In this document: positions 22,788 to 31,201 of the stretch, piece after piece
How positions within the stretch are numbered: position 1 is the stretch's first letter
How the letters are laid out: every line of letters begins with the position of its first letter
Assembly (NCBI GenBank): GCA_017541205.1
Contig: JAFXZO010000102.1
Location: forward strand, 1-36,663
Length of the DNA stretch: 36,663 nt
Reading direction: 5' to 3'
DNA from: Clostridia bacterium
Lineage (GTDB): Bacteria; Bacillota; Clostridia; Christensenellales; Aristaeellaceae
Made by a program: the position numbers and the translations under genes
Notes under the pieces: generated by a model
Told to the model about the DNA's origin: nothing
Databases searched by the model: none
What the model saw: the letters and a program-made list of their open reading frames with translations, nothing else

Positions 22788-23393
22788 ATGAAAACAGATG
22801 TGATCGTCGTTTCCAGCCAGGGCGCTCAAATGGAAGCGGCGCTGGAGCAGGCGGAAAAGGTGGCGGCCTACAAGGGCCTGTCCGCCCGCAACGCCCTGCA
22901 TTTGCGTCTGCTCACCGAAGAAATGATGGGGATGATGCGTTCCCTGACCGGTGAAACGGAAGGAAGCTTCTGGATCGAGGATCAGGAGAAGGAATACCGT
23001 CTGCATTTGCAGGTGCATACCCGGATGGACAGCGGCAAGCGGGAGCAGCTCCTTTCCGCTTCCAGCAGCGGCAAAAACGAATCCGCCAAGGGCCTGATGG
23101 GCAGGCTGCGGGATTTCTTTGACCGCGGCGCAGACGAGGATGTTGCCTCCTTCACAAGCCCGCTTTTTCTGGAAGGCGCGTACGACCATTCCTCCACGCC
23201 CACGCTGGATTGGGAATGGTCCATGATCCGTTATGAGGACGCGCTCTCCGCGCAAGTCAGGCGAAACGACAGCCGGGCGAAGGACGCCTGGGATGAACTG
23301 GAAAAATCCGTGGTGGCGCACGTGGCGGACGATGTAAAGGTCAGCATCCGCGGAAACGCGGTGGAAATGATCATCGTCAAAAAGCTGGCGTAA
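22788..23393 (+). CDS. Probable GHKL-like partner of the STAS protein (degenerate)
   Basis: A 201-residue protein. Residues 25-65 (AYKGLSARNALHLRLLTEEMMGMMRSL) resemble the N box helix of RsbW-type ATPases (LxxEE at the nucleotide-binding helix), and the end (DVKVSIRGNAVEMIIVKKL) looks like the last strand of that fold. The middle (about 85-150) instead has a Ser/Gly-rich linker and an amphipathic RLRDFF segment, and I do not see the G1/G2 glycine motifs. It may have lost ATP binding. GAGGTG lies seven bases upstream and the gene is directly behind the STAS gene. Function by context only: antagonist or effector of the STAS switch. Confidence 0.6.
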   Translation: MKTDVIVVSSQGAQMEAALEQAEKVAAYKGLSARNALHLRLLTEEMMGMMRSLTGETEGSFWIEDQEKEYRLHLQVHTRMDSGKREQLLSASSSGKNESAKGLMGRLRDFFDRGADEDVASFTSPLFLEGAYDHSSTPTLDWEWSMIRYEDALSAQVRRNDSRAKDAWDELEKSVVAHVADDVKVSIRGNAVEMIIVKKLA

Positions 23394-23460
23394 AAAACAT
23401 GCCGGCCCATCGAAAAGCCGGAAAAGTGCAGAACAGAGATCATGATATCATAACAGGCGC

Positions 23461-23494
23461 AGCGCTCTGCTTTTTTGAAGGCAGGGCGCTTTCA
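23461..23494 (+). terminator. Rho-independent terminator of the STAS operon
   Basis: AGCGCTCTGC (23461-23470) pairs with GCAGGGCGCT (23481-23490, one G-T pair), followed by TTCATT. The rest of the 23394-23698 gap holds only the promoter at 23559 and an untranslated leader of about 105 bases. Confidence 0.65.
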
Positions 23495-23558
23495 TTCTCT
23501 GAATGGGGAAACCCCCCTGTTCTCCCGCACCTTCTTTCGCTTAGGCCTCCTGTTTTCC

Positions 23559-23587
23559 TTGCTTCCCGGCCTTTTTAATGGTATAAT
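23559..23587 (+). promoter_or_regulatory. Promoter of the diguanylate cyclase gene
   Basis: -35 TTGCTT (23559-23564), 17-base spacer, -10 TATAAT (23582-23587). It implies a 5' leader of about 105 bases, in which I see no known riboswitch. Confidence 0.6.
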
Positions 23588-23698
23588 CTTTAGGAAGAAA
23601 ACACCGTGAATCAGTGCTCCTTCCCAGGACGGTTCCGCAGACGCGGGATGATCCGCAAATGATTCTATCTACTGTTCCATACAGCGAGGTGGTTTTAC

Positions 23699-24835
23699 TT
23701 GGCAACAGCCATCCATGTCGAGATCGACGCGTTATTCCTTATCATACTGTTCGCCATCGCATACCAAAGCGTAAAGAACGTCAGCCAGCAAATGCGCCGC
23801 GTCCTTTTCCGCATGACGGTATACGGCATCATGATCAGCCTGGCTTTGGACATCGTCTGGAAGCTGATCGACGGCGTAGATCTCCCCGCCCTCATCCCGC
23901 TGAATAAACTGGTGAACGCCTTATTCCTGGCAGTCGGCATCGGGATCGGGTGCATATGGTATTTATACGTGCTGGAAACGCTGGGTTACAAGATTACAAA
24001 GAGGCTGGCCCTGCTTATTCTGGCCCCCAGTTTTTTCTTCACCGCGCTGAATCTGGTTTCCATAAAAACAGGCTGGATTTTCGGTGTGGCAGAGAATAAC
24101 GTATATTACCGCGGGCCCTTTTTCTGGCTGCAAATGGCCGCGGCGCTGACGGCGCTGCTGGTGTCTTTTTTCCATATCGTTATCCGCCTCATCAGGAAAG
24201 ACGACCGTACGCCCCGGCGTGAAGTGCGCAAGCTCCTGCGCTTTTACATCATTCCCGTGGTCGGTACCCTGGTGGCCTTGCCCTTCACCGGCATGCCGAG
24301 CACATGGACCTGCGGCGCGGCATCCATCATCCTGATTTATCTGGATTCACAGGATCACGAGATCGTCCGCGACACCCTGACGGGGCTTAACAACCGGAAA
24401 ACGCTTGGGCAGGTATTCTCCGAATTTGTGAAACAGGAAACGCCGGGCGCGAAGCTCTACCTTTTCATGATGGACCTGGACGATTTCAAGAAAATCAACG
24501 ATACCCTGGGCCATCCCATCGGCGACCAGGCGCTGACAGCGGCATCCAAGCTGTTTCTCAAAGCCGTGGACGGCAAGCGGGCGATGGTGGCGCGTATCGG
24601 AGGCGACGAATTCCTGATCATGGGCTTCTTCCGGGACGATCAGCAGGCGGATGCTTTCAGCAGCGGCATCCAGGAAAGCTTCAGGCTGTACAATGAAGAG
24701 CAGCGTCCGCCCTATCACCTCGCTGCCAGCATCGGATACTGCGCTTACAGCCAGGGGCGTACCCTGGATGAATTCATTGCAGAAGCCGACGAAAAGCTGT
24801 ACCAAGTGAAAAATGAGAAAAAAGTTGGGCGTTAG
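23699..24835 (+). CDS. Membrane diguanylate cyclase (GGDEF)
   Basis: A 378-residue protein. Six or so hydrophobic helices (residues 8-220) form a membrane sensor region of no family I can name. The GGDEF domain follows: DTLTGLNNRKTLG (about 226), MMDLDDFKKINDTLGHPIGDQAL and RIGGDEFLIMG (about 300), all catalytic residues intact, so it should make cyclic di-GMP from GTP. No RxxD product-inhibition site precedes GGDEF. Translation most likely starts at the TTG at 23699, which follows GAGGTGG; no in-frame ATG fits the first membrane helix. It forms its own transcription unit. c-di-GMP in Clostridia typically controls motility, adhesion and surface proteins. Confidence 0.9.
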   Translation: MATAIHVEIDALFLIILFAIAYQSVKNVSQQMRRVLFRMTVYGIMISLALDIVWKLIDGVDLPALIPLNKLVNALFLAVGIGIGCIWYLYVLETLGYKITKRLALLILAPSFFFTALNLVSIKTGWIFGVAENNVYYRGPFFWLQMAAALTALLVSFFHIVIRLIRKDDRTPRREVRKLLRFYIIPVVGTLVALPFTGMPSTWTCGAASIILIYLDSQDHEIVRDTLTGLNNRKTLGQVFSEFVKQETPGAKLYLFMMDLDDFKKINDTLGHPIGDQALTAASKLFLKAVDGKRAMVARIGGDEFLIMGFFRDDQQADAFSSGIQESFRLYNEEQRPPYHLAASIGYCAYSQGRTLDEFIAEADEKLYQVKNEKKVGR

Positions 24836-24916
24836 CGCACCGGCCGCGGACGCGATCCATCAGGTTCCTTCAACAGAGTTTTCGTTTTGATCTGCGCAAG
24901 GAGGAGGAAAGCAAGC

Positions 24917-26467
24917 ATGAAAAGCTTCCGTTTTGAGAGGGACTATCCCATTGCCAACACCACCGAGGGCAGGGTACACGGCTTTGAGCAGGACGGCGTG
25001 CTCTGCTTCCGCGGCATCCGCTATGCTGTGGCGAAACGCTTCCACGCGCCTAAGAAACCGCCCCGGCATGAGGATGTGTTCGACGCCACCAGCTTCGGCT
25101 TCGTTTGCCCGCTGCTGACCAAGGATCATCCGCAGGGCGAGCTGTACGTGCCCCACCGCTTTTGGCCTCAGGATGAGGACTGCCTGAACCTGAACATCTG
25201 GACCCCCGCCCTCGGCGGCAAGCGCCCGGTGCTGGTGTGGCTCCACGGCGGCGGCTTTTCTTTCGGCTCCGCCATCGAGCAGATCGTCATCGACGGATAC
25301 AACATGGCGCGCCTGGGCGATGCTGTGGTGGTTTCCGTGAATCACCGGCTGAACATCCTGGGGTACTTTGACCTGTCCGATTTCGGAAAGGAATACGAAA
25401 ACAGCGGAAATGCCGGCACCGCCGACCTGATTGCCGCTCTTCGCTGGATCAAAAACAATATCGCCTCCTTTGGCGGGGACCCGGAGAATGTGACGCTCTT
25501 TGGCCAGTCCGGCGGCGGCGGCAAGATCACCGCCCTGCTCCAATCCCCCGCGGCAGACGGGCTCTATGCCAAGGGCTTCAATATGAGCGGCGTGCTGGAC
25601 AGGCTCACCGACGCCGTGGGCAGCGGCAGGGAGCTGGCCCGGGCCATGATGCGCGCCTTGAAGATCGACAGCGTGAAGGCGCTGGAAAAGGTACCCTACG
25701 CCGATCTGGCCGCGGCCTATAACCGTCTGGCCCCGCGGTTTCGCAAAGCGGGCAAATACGTCGGCTGCGCGCCGCATCCCAATCGTCATTACCTGGGGGA
25801 CCCACTGGTGCATGGCTTCCGAAAGGAAACGTCGCAGATCCCTCTCCTTGTCGGCACGGTGTACGGCGAATTTGCCGCCTTCTCCCCCGGCCCCTACGAC
25901 AAGCGCGCCATGACGGAAAAAGAACAGCGCCGGGTGGTGCTTGGGTACCTGGACGCCAAAGACGAAAAAAAGCTGGAAAAGCTGTTCAAAGAAGCGTATC
26001 CGGAGCGTCCGCTGCTGGACCTCCTGCGGCTGGATCTGCTTTTCCGCCTGCCGACGGTGCGGTATCTGGCCGCCCGCTCCGCCCTGAACCAAAAAACGTA
26101 CGCGTACCTGTTCAACATGGATCAGCCGCTGTACGGCGGGCTGTGCCCCTGGCATTGCTCCGACATCCCTTATGTGTTCCACAACGCGGACATGATCGAA
26201 TATCCCGGCGGCGTGCCTGAGGCCGAAAAACTGCAGGAAGAAATCTTCCGGGCCGTGATGGCCTTCGCCCGCACCGGCAGCCCCGAAAACGAGCTTCTGC
26301 CCGCCTGGCCGCCCTGCACCCCGGAGCAGGAGCATACCATGGTGCTGGACGCGCATCCCCGGTGCCTGGTAAATTATGATCATGCCCTGCTGGACGCCGC
26401 CGCCCTCTCCCTCGCGCCTGCCTTTCCCCGGATCATGGCCGATCTGTCCGGGCAGGTTCAGCGCTGA
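24917..26467 (+). CDS. Type B carboxylesterase
   Basis: A 516-residue alpha/beta hydrolase of the carboxylesterase/lipase (type B) family. Hallmarks: FRGIRYAVAKRF near the N-terminus, EDCLNLNIWTP, the oxyanion-hole segment PVLVWLHGGGFSFGSA, the nucleophile elbow FGQSGGGGK (Ser198; the usual GESAGG is varied), Glu318 in GTVYGEFAAF and His413 in PWHCSDIPYVF as the rest of the triad. Length is normal for the family. There is no signal peptide, so it acts in the cytoplasm on small esters. AAGGAGGAGG precedes the start by 9 bases. It heads the plus-strand run of accessory enzymes. Confidence 0.92.
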   Translation: MKSFRFERDYPIANTTEGRVHGFEQDGVLCFRGIRYAVAKRFHAPKKPPRHEDVFDATSFGFVCPLLTKDHPQGELYVPHRFWPQDEDCLNLNIWTPALGGKRPVLVWLHGGGFSFGSAIEQIVIDGYNMARLGDAVVVSVNHRLNILGYFDLSDFGKEYENSGNAGTADLIAALRWIKNNIASFGGDPENVTLFGQSGGGGKITALLQSPAADGLYAKGFNMSGVLDRLTDAVGSGRELARAMMRALKIDSVKALEKVPYADLAAAYNRLAPRFRKAGKYVGCAPHPNRHYLGDPLVHGFRKETSQIPLLVGTVYGEFAAFSPGPYDKRAMTEKEQRRVVLGYLDAKDEKKLEKLFKEAYPERPLLDLLRLDLLFRLPTVRYLAARSALNQKTYAYLFNMDQPLYGGLCPWHCSDIPYVFHNADMIEYPGGVPEAEKLQEEIFRAVMAFARTGSPENELLPAWPPCTPEQEHTMVLDAHPRCLVNYDHALLDAAALSLAPAFPRIMADLSGQVQR

Positions 26468-26525
26468 AATCCGCTCCGGGAAAGCATGAAGCAGATCAGA
26501 TGAATGAATCGGGAGGAAAAGAAGC

Positions 26526-27398
26526 ATGGATCAGAGCATTCTGGAATGGCTGCTGGAGGAAGGAACGCCGGAGGTAAGGCTGAGAACGCTGAAGGAATAT
26601 GAAGGGCTTGCGGAGGACGAAGAAACCGTCATCGCATGCAAAAGCGCGCTGCTGCAAAGCAAAACCTACGAACGCGGGCTGAAAAAGCTCAGGGGGGACA
26701 AGCCCTGGGCCAAGTACGACGCCATCCTTGGCTTCGCCGAATGGGGCCTGACCCGCTCCGATATCGGGAAGGACATCGATCGGGAAGTATTCGCCCTGAT
26801 CGAAAGCACAGGGTTTAAAATGCTGTGCGGCGAACCGCTTCTGCTCAGAAACCTGGTGAAGCTGGGTTACGATCAGGAAGAGATCGTGAAAAACGAGATC
26901 GATACCGTTCTCGGCTCGATCAAAGAAGACGGCGGCTTTGGGTGCATCAGCACGAACAAAAAAATCAACGATCCCCGGAAGCCGCATAAGAGCTGCGCGC
27001 GGCTGACGGTGGAGTATCTATTGCTGGCGGCTGAACTGCACGCAAAGGGCAACCGGCCGGCATGCGAAGACGCGCTTGTGCATTATTTCGCCAAGCGGAA
27101 CATTTTCTACCGGACGGACGACAGGAAAACGCCTATGGTGGACGTGATGCTCGGCACCTTCTATCCGCCTGACCCGATCAAGATCGGCGCGCATCTGATC
27201 GTTTACGCTCTGCGGGTATTGGGCTGCGCGCCGGAATCGGAAGCCATGCAGGCCGGATACAGCGTGCTGAATCAGCACAGGCTGGAGAACGGAAGATACG
27301 TGCTGACGGCGTCCAAAAGCGTGCCGGCGTTCAAGGTTGGGAACGTCGGGGAAGAAAACAAGTGGATCACGCTTTACGCTTATTTGGCGCAAAGATGA
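26526..27398 (+). CDS. Prenyltransferase/squalene-oxidase-repeat-like protein of unknown function
   Basis: A 290-residue soluble, mostly helical protein. KEDGGFGCIS, KSCARLTVEYLLLAAEL, GAHLIVYALRVLGC and LENGRYVLTAS...NKWITLYAYLAQR recall the repeat style of the prenyltransferase/squalene oxidase alpha-alpha toroid family, but I see neither the DxDD cyclase motif nor other catalytic signatures. Related clostridial proteins are annotated only as hypothetical. A good GGGAGG site lies eight bases or so before the start. It is followed after nine bases by a P-loop protein gene and probably shares its transcript. Confidence 0.6.
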   Translation: MDQSILEWLLEEGTPEVRLRTLKEYEGLAEDEETVIACKSALLQSKTYERGLKKLRGDKPWAKYDAILGFAEWGLTRSDIGKDIDREVFALIESTGFKMLCGEPLLLRNLVKLGYDQEEIVKNEIDTVLGSIKEDGGFGCISTNKKINDPRKPHKSCARLTVEYLLLAAELHAKGNRPACEDALVHYFAKRNIFYRTDDRKTPMVDVMLGTFYPPDPIKIGAHLIVYALRVLGCAPESEAMQAGYSVLNQHRLENGRYVLTASKSVPAFKVGNVGEENKWITLYAYLAQR

Positions 27399-27407
27399 AG
27401 ACGGCAT

Positions 27408-28511
27408 ATGAACAGAGTGATTTTGCTGGAAGGTCTTCCGGGAACGGGAAAGACGACGAACTCCTATAAGCTTTTTGAACAGCTGGTGCGGAACGGCCGG
27501 AATGTCCGCTGGCTGCACGAGGTTTCGCAGCCGCATCCGACCCTGTTTTTTACGGAATCCTGCCTGACGAAGGAGGAATACCGGCTTTTTCGGGAAGCAT
27601 ATCCGGAAGCCGCCGAAATGCTGGACAGCATCGCCTCGCTCAGGGCGACCACCGTGGGGATCGATTATCTGACCGCGGCACGAAGGATGCCCGGGCAGGA
27701 AAACGCGGCGTGGTATCAGGCGCTTTTGCAATATGACGCCATGGGTTTTCCGTTGGAACGCTATGAACCGGCGGCGCTTGAAAAATGGGAAGCCTTCGTG
27801 AACGCCGCCTTGCGGGATGATACGATCTATCTATTGGACAGCAGTATTTTCCAGTATCAGATCTTTACGTATCTGCTCAGCGGGGCGGAATATCCAAGGC
27901 TGGCCGGATTTGTTCACAGCCTCATGAGCCTGCTGAAGCCCCTTCATCCCGCCCTGATTTATCTGTACCGGGAAAAGACGGAGGATTCGATCGCCTTTAT
28001 GGAAGAGCAGCGCGGCCTGAAGGATCTGGAATCCGCCTGGGAGCGGGACAGGGAGCGGCCCTACTATCGGAACAAACAGCAGGATGTAACGGCGTTTTTC
28101 GATTTCCTGAAGGATTACGCGGAATGTGCGTCCAGGCTTTATGACGAAGCGGAATGTGAAAAACGGAAAATCGAGATCACCGTGCAGACGTGGGATGCTT
28201 ACGAAGCGGAAATGCTCCGGTTCCTCGGGATCGCGCGTCAGGCTGCGCCTTCCTGTCAAGCGAAGGACGGAACGTATGCGAATGCCGCGCTTGGGGCTAT
28301 TCTCTCCATTAAGGACGGTATCCTGACGGACCCGGAAGGGGCGCGCCGCAGGCTCTCTCCCAAATCACCGACAGAATTCTTCATCGAAGGCTTGCCTGAA
28401 ACGCTTTGTTTTTGCGGCGATGAGAGCGTAAAGCTCTGCGGGCAGCAGATCATCCCGCAATGGTCTGAAACGGGAACCGTCTATACAAGAGAACCGAAGC
28501 AGGGAGAATAA
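27408..28511 (+). CDS. P-loop NTPase of kinase/AAA type, unknown substrate
   Basis: A 367-residue protein with a Walker A motif EGLPGTGKTTNS at residues 8-19, followed by a large helical domain and DDTIYLLDSSIFQYQIFTYLL, which resembles the Walker B/lid side of nucleoside- or thymidylate-kinase-like P-loop proteins (LIYLYREKTEDSIAFM is reminiscent of their LID region). The C-terminal 90 residues, with FFIEGLPETLCFCGDESVKLCGQQIIPQW, are unassigned. The substrate cannot be told from sequence. The binding site is weak, and the nine-base gap to the upstream stop suggests translational coupling. Confidence 0.65.
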   Translation: MNRVILLEGLPGTGKTTNSYKLFEQLVRNGRNVRWLHEVSQPHPTLFFTESCLTKEEYRLFREAYPEAAEMLDSIASLRATTVGIDYLTAARRMPGQENAAWYQALLQYDAMGFPLERYEPAALEKWEAFVNAALRDDTIYLLDSSIFQYQIFTYLLSGAEYPRLAGFVHSLMSLLKPLHPALIYLYREKTEDSIAFMEEQRGLKDLESAWERDRERPYYRNKQQDVTAFFDFLKDYAECASRLYDEAECEKRKIEITVQTWDAYEAEMLRFLGIARQAAPSCQAKDGTYANAALGAILSIKDGILTDPEGARRRLSPKSPTEFFIEGLPETLCFCGDESVKLCGQQIIPQWSETGTVYTREPKQGE

Positions 28512-28513
28512 AA

Positions 28514-29206
28514 ATGAATGCAAGATTGTTAGGGCTGTTCAGCGGCTTTCCGACGCGTCATTTTACCGATGAAATCGCGCAGGCCCTGCGGAAAAATTTG
28601 CCCAAAAGGGAAAGCCTGGTTTTTATCAGCGCGCTTCCGGAGGAATACGCGCAGAATGACGATGACGGCGACGGCATGCACGCCATGTTCGCGGAGCGCG
28701 GCATGGGCTTTGCCCGGCATTGCGTGATCGACCGGCGGACGGGCGCCGGGGATGCGGCGAAGCTTTTGCGGGAAGCGGACTGCATCTTCCTGATGGGCGG
28801 GGAAGCAACCTGGCAGATGGCGCTGATCCGCGGCCTTAAGCTTATTCCGGCGCTTCGCGAAAGCCGCGCCGTGATCCTCGGCGTCAGCGCGGGCTCAATG
28901 AATATGGGCCGGCATGTGGCCGATGTCTGGGAATCGAAGGAGCTGTATGAAGGGCTCGGCCTGACAGACATCGTCATGAAAGGGCACTATACCGAAGACG
29001 CGTGGTTTCTTCCGGTGCTCCAGGAAATGTCCATGACGCATCCGGTGGTTGCGATGGAGGATGAGAGCGCGATCTTTATCCGAGAGGACGCCGTATGGCA
29101 GCTCGGCGTGATCCATTGGATCGACAGGGGCCGCGTCACAAGGCTCACCGATGAAATGCTGCGGAAAATTGGAAACCCCTCGTTCCTTGATCCAAATGGA
29201 GAATAA
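28514..29206 (+). CDS. Peptidase E (S51) family protein
   Basis: A 230-residue class I glutamine-amidotransferase-like fold protein of the S51 type. IFLMGGEATWQMALI is the glycine-rich strand, ILGVSAGSMNMG the nucleophile elbow with Ser125, and KGHYTEDAWF provides the His side of the triad. Peptidase E cleaves Asp-Xaa dipeptides; relatives include cyanophycinase. It starts two bases after the preceding stop with GGGAG upstream, so it is in the same operon as the P-loop protein and the methyltransferase. Confidence 0.8.
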   Translation: MNARLLGLFSGFPTRHFTDEIAQALRKNLPKRESLVFISALPEEYAQNDDDGDGMHAMFAERGMGFARHCVIDRRTGAGDAAKLLREADCIFLMGGEATWQMALIRGLKLIPALRESRAVILGVSAGSMNMGRHVADVWESKELYEGLGLTDIVMKGHYTEDAWFLPVLQEMSMTHPVVAMEDESAIFIREDAVWQLGVIHWIDRGRVTRLTDEMLRKIGNPSFLDPNGE

Positions 29207-29209
29207 AGC

Positions 29210-29869
29210 ATGATGAAGCTTGAAAAAATGGACGATTTCTTTGCCGCCCGGGTCGACGGCTACGATGCGCATATGAAGCGCGATATCGAAGGCGCGTCCG
29301 GCTTTTACGCTTATACCGCCTCCTTGCTGCCTTCGGCGGCAGGAAGCCGGGTGCTGGATCTTGGCTGCGGCACCGGCCTTGAATTGGAGGAATACTTTGC
29401 GCTGAATCCCAGCGCGTTTGTCACGGGGATCGATCTGTCCGAAGCGATGCTGAACGCGCTCAAAGCCAAATTCCCGGACAAAAAGCTGACGCTGATCCGG
29501 GCTTCCTATTTTGACGCGCCGCTTGGAAAAAGCCTGTACGACGCCGCCGTGTCCGTGGAATCGCTGCACCATTTTCCCGCGGAAATGAAATTGTCGCTGT
29601 ACGAAAAACTGCATACGGCCTTAAGGGAAAAGGGCGCTTTCGTCCTGACGGATTATTTCGCGGAATCGGAAGAAATGGAGAAAGCATACTTTCAAAACCT
29701 GGAGGCGCTCAAAAAAGAGCAGGGGCTTGCGTTTGACGCGTTCTACCATTATGACACGCCGCTGCTGGTCAAGCATGAAATGGATCTGCTGCGCAAGGCG
29801 GGCTTTGGGGACGTAAGGATCATGAAGCAGTGGGGCATAAGCACGTACACCGTCCTTGCGGCGGCGTAA
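29210..29869 (+). CDS. Class I SAM-dependent methyltransferase
   Basis: A 219-residue enzyme with motif I VLDLGCGTGLELEEYF (about 47-62), the acidic end of strand 2 at VTGIDLSEAMLNAL and motif IV/post-I at DAAVSVESLHHF, the standard layout of UbiE/COQ5-like small-molecule methyltransferases. The substrate is unknown. Two ATG codons lie next to each other at 29210 and 29213, both reachable from GGAGAA. It follows the peptidase E-like gene after three bases and is the fourth gene of the run beginning at 26526. Confidence 0.85.
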   Translation: MMKLEKMDDFFAARVDGYDAHMKRDIEGASGFYAYTASLLPSAAGSRVLDLGCGTGLELEEYFALNPSAFVTGIDLSEAMLNALKAKFPDKKLTLIRASYFDAPLGKSLYDAAVSVESLHHFPAEMKLSLYEKLHTALREKGAFVLTDYFAESEEMEKAYFQNLEALKKEQGLAFDAFYHYDTPLLVKHEMDLLRKAGFGDVRIMKQWGISTYTVLAAA

Positions 29870-29920
29870 ATCCATAGAGGTTTTGAACGTTATCAAACGA
29901 TACGGCGGAAAGGGCGGCGC

Positions 29921-30511
29921 ATGGATAGACTGTATTTTGAAATTCCGGGCATCGAAAGAAAAGCTGACGCCATCGCGTACATCCGTGAGTTTCAGGCATA
30001 TCGATCCGATATCAACGGGACCGGCGGGCTTGACCGCTATACGGACGACTATGAAGGCTGGCTCGAAAAGCTGAAGCAGGATGAGACACGAGAACCGAAC
30101 GAGGAGAAGGTTCCCGCCAGAACGTTCTTTCTTGTCCGCGAGGGGGACCAACGGATCATCGGGATGAGCAATATCCGTTTATGTCTGAATGAACGGTTAA
30201 GCCGCTACGGCGGCCATATCGGATACAGCATCCGGCCTACGGAAAGAGGGAAAGGATACAACAAGATCAATTTGTATCTGGGGCTTAAGGTCTGTGACGC
30301 GTACGGGATCGATCTGGTGTTCCTGGACGCCGATCTGAAGAATCCCGCATCCTGGAAAACGATGGAGGCGCTGGGCGGAATCAGGAAACGGGCATACGAG
30401 GATGTTGTGTATGCGCACTGCACCGTGGTCGATTATGATATCGACGTGAAAAAGGCGCTGGAAGAACACAAAGAATATGAAAGCATGATCTCCGCCCATT
30501 CATTCTTCTGA
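29921..30511 (+). CDS. GNAT family N-acetyltransferase
   Basis: A 196-residue GNAT protein. FFLVREGDQRIIGMSNIRL forms the central strands, GGHIGYSIRPTERGKGYNKINLYLGLKVC holds the acetyl-CoA motif (RGKGYN in place of RGxGxG/A), and LDADLKNPASWKTMEALGGIRK is the C-terminal N-x-A/S motif. The length and YSIRPTERGKGY pattern match a group annotated as predicted acetyltransferases in Firmicutes. The substrate is unknown. GGAAAGGGCGG precedes the start. Its last 12 bases overlap the convergent minus-strand gene. Confidence 0.85.
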   Translation: MDRLYFEIPGIERKADAIAYIREFQAYRSDINGTGGLDRYTDDYEGWLEKLKQDETREPNEEKVPARTFFLVREGDQRIIGMSNIRLCLNERLSRYGGHIGYSIRPTERGKGYNKINLYLGLKVCDAYGIDLVFLDADLKNPASWKTMEALGGIRKRAYEDVVYAHCTVVDYDIDVKKALEEHKEYESMISAHSFF

Positions 30512-30736
30512 TCTTGCGCAGCTGCCCCTGTCTTCTTCCGCGGCGGCGCGGGTATACCGGGCGTTGAACGCCATGTTGATTTCCCTGAGCTCCTTGCGTC
30601 CGTCAATGTATTCCTGATACATCTTGATCAGGCCGGGGCTGCAGCCGTCGCACAGGCCGTCGATGTTCCCGATGGACGCAGCGACGATCTGCTCCCGCTC
30701 TTCCCGGGTGGTATCGGCAATCAGAATGCTTTTCAT
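30500..30736 (-). CDS. Small protein of the family often annotated as PurH-like, cysteine-containing
   Basis: A 78-residue protein opening MKSILIADTTREEREQIVAASIGNIDGLCDGCSPG, then MYQEYIDGRKELREINMAFNARYTRA. In Firmicutes, short proteins with DTTREER, a Cys/Gly cluster and KMYQxYIDGxxEIxEIN are commonly labelled purine biosynthesis protein PurH, although they share nothing with the real PurH and the function is unknown. Here the Cys cluster is reduced to CDGC, a possible metal or redox site. AAAGGAGA precedes the start. It overlaps the convergent acetyltransferase gene by 12 bases. Confidence 0.7.
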   Translation of the reverse strand: MKSILIADTTREEREQIVAASIGNIDGLCDGCSPGLIKMYQEYIDGRKELREINMAFNARYTRAAAEEDRGSCARSEE

Positions 30737-30816
30737 CGCAATCTCCTTTGGCTCGTATCAAATGGTCCCAGGCAGGACCGGCACGGTCAGCGGGGCTTGC
30801 TGTCACCGCAGTTTTT

Positions 30817-31137
30817 TCATCGGCTTTCGACGCTCAGCAATCGAACGCCTTTTTCAAAGCCGCCGCGTTCCTCCCGTTTTCGCATCCGTTCCCGTTCAAT
30901 CTCATCCCAGGAAACGCCCCGATGAAAGGCGATTCCACGGAGCACTTCAAGCACGTCCGCCATTTCTTCTATGCTGCGGCTGTCCAGATATTCCCGCACT
31001 TCTTCCAGCAGCTTCCGTTCAAGGGCTGCCTGTATTTCCTGCGCCGGCAAAAGGTCGGCGACAGGGCGTTTGCCGGAAGCGGCAATCACCTCCGGGATCT
31101 TATCGCGGACCAATTTATCGTACTGAATGGACGGCAT
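30817..31137 (-). CDS. MazG-like / phosphoribosyl-ATP pyrophosphohydrolase-like nucleotide pyrophosphohydrolase
   Basis: A 106-residue helical protein opening with IQYDKLVRDKIPEVIAASGK, a hallmark of small MazG-like proteins, then ALERKLLEEVREYLDSRSIEEMADVLEVLRGIA with the ExxE...ExxD acidic residues that bind Mg2+ in all-alpha NTP pyrophosphatases. It likely hydrolyses a nucleoside triphosphate to the monophosphate as a sanitation enzyme. I take the ATG at 31137, with AAGGAG about 8 bases upstream; a longer frame beyond it overlaps the preceding gene and is not family-like. It is in the minus-strand run with the hydrolase genes. Confidence 0.88.
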   Translation of the reverse strand: MPSIQYDKLVRDKIPEVIAASGKRPVADLLPAQEIQAALERKLLEEVREYLDSRSIEEMADVLEVLRGIAFHRGVSWDEIERERMRKREERGGFEKGVRLLSVESR

Positions 31138-31201
31138 GGCAATTCTCCTTTTTGATGAGGTCCCCGGCTTATATTCCCTTCGTGACGGATCATCCGCTCC
31201 G

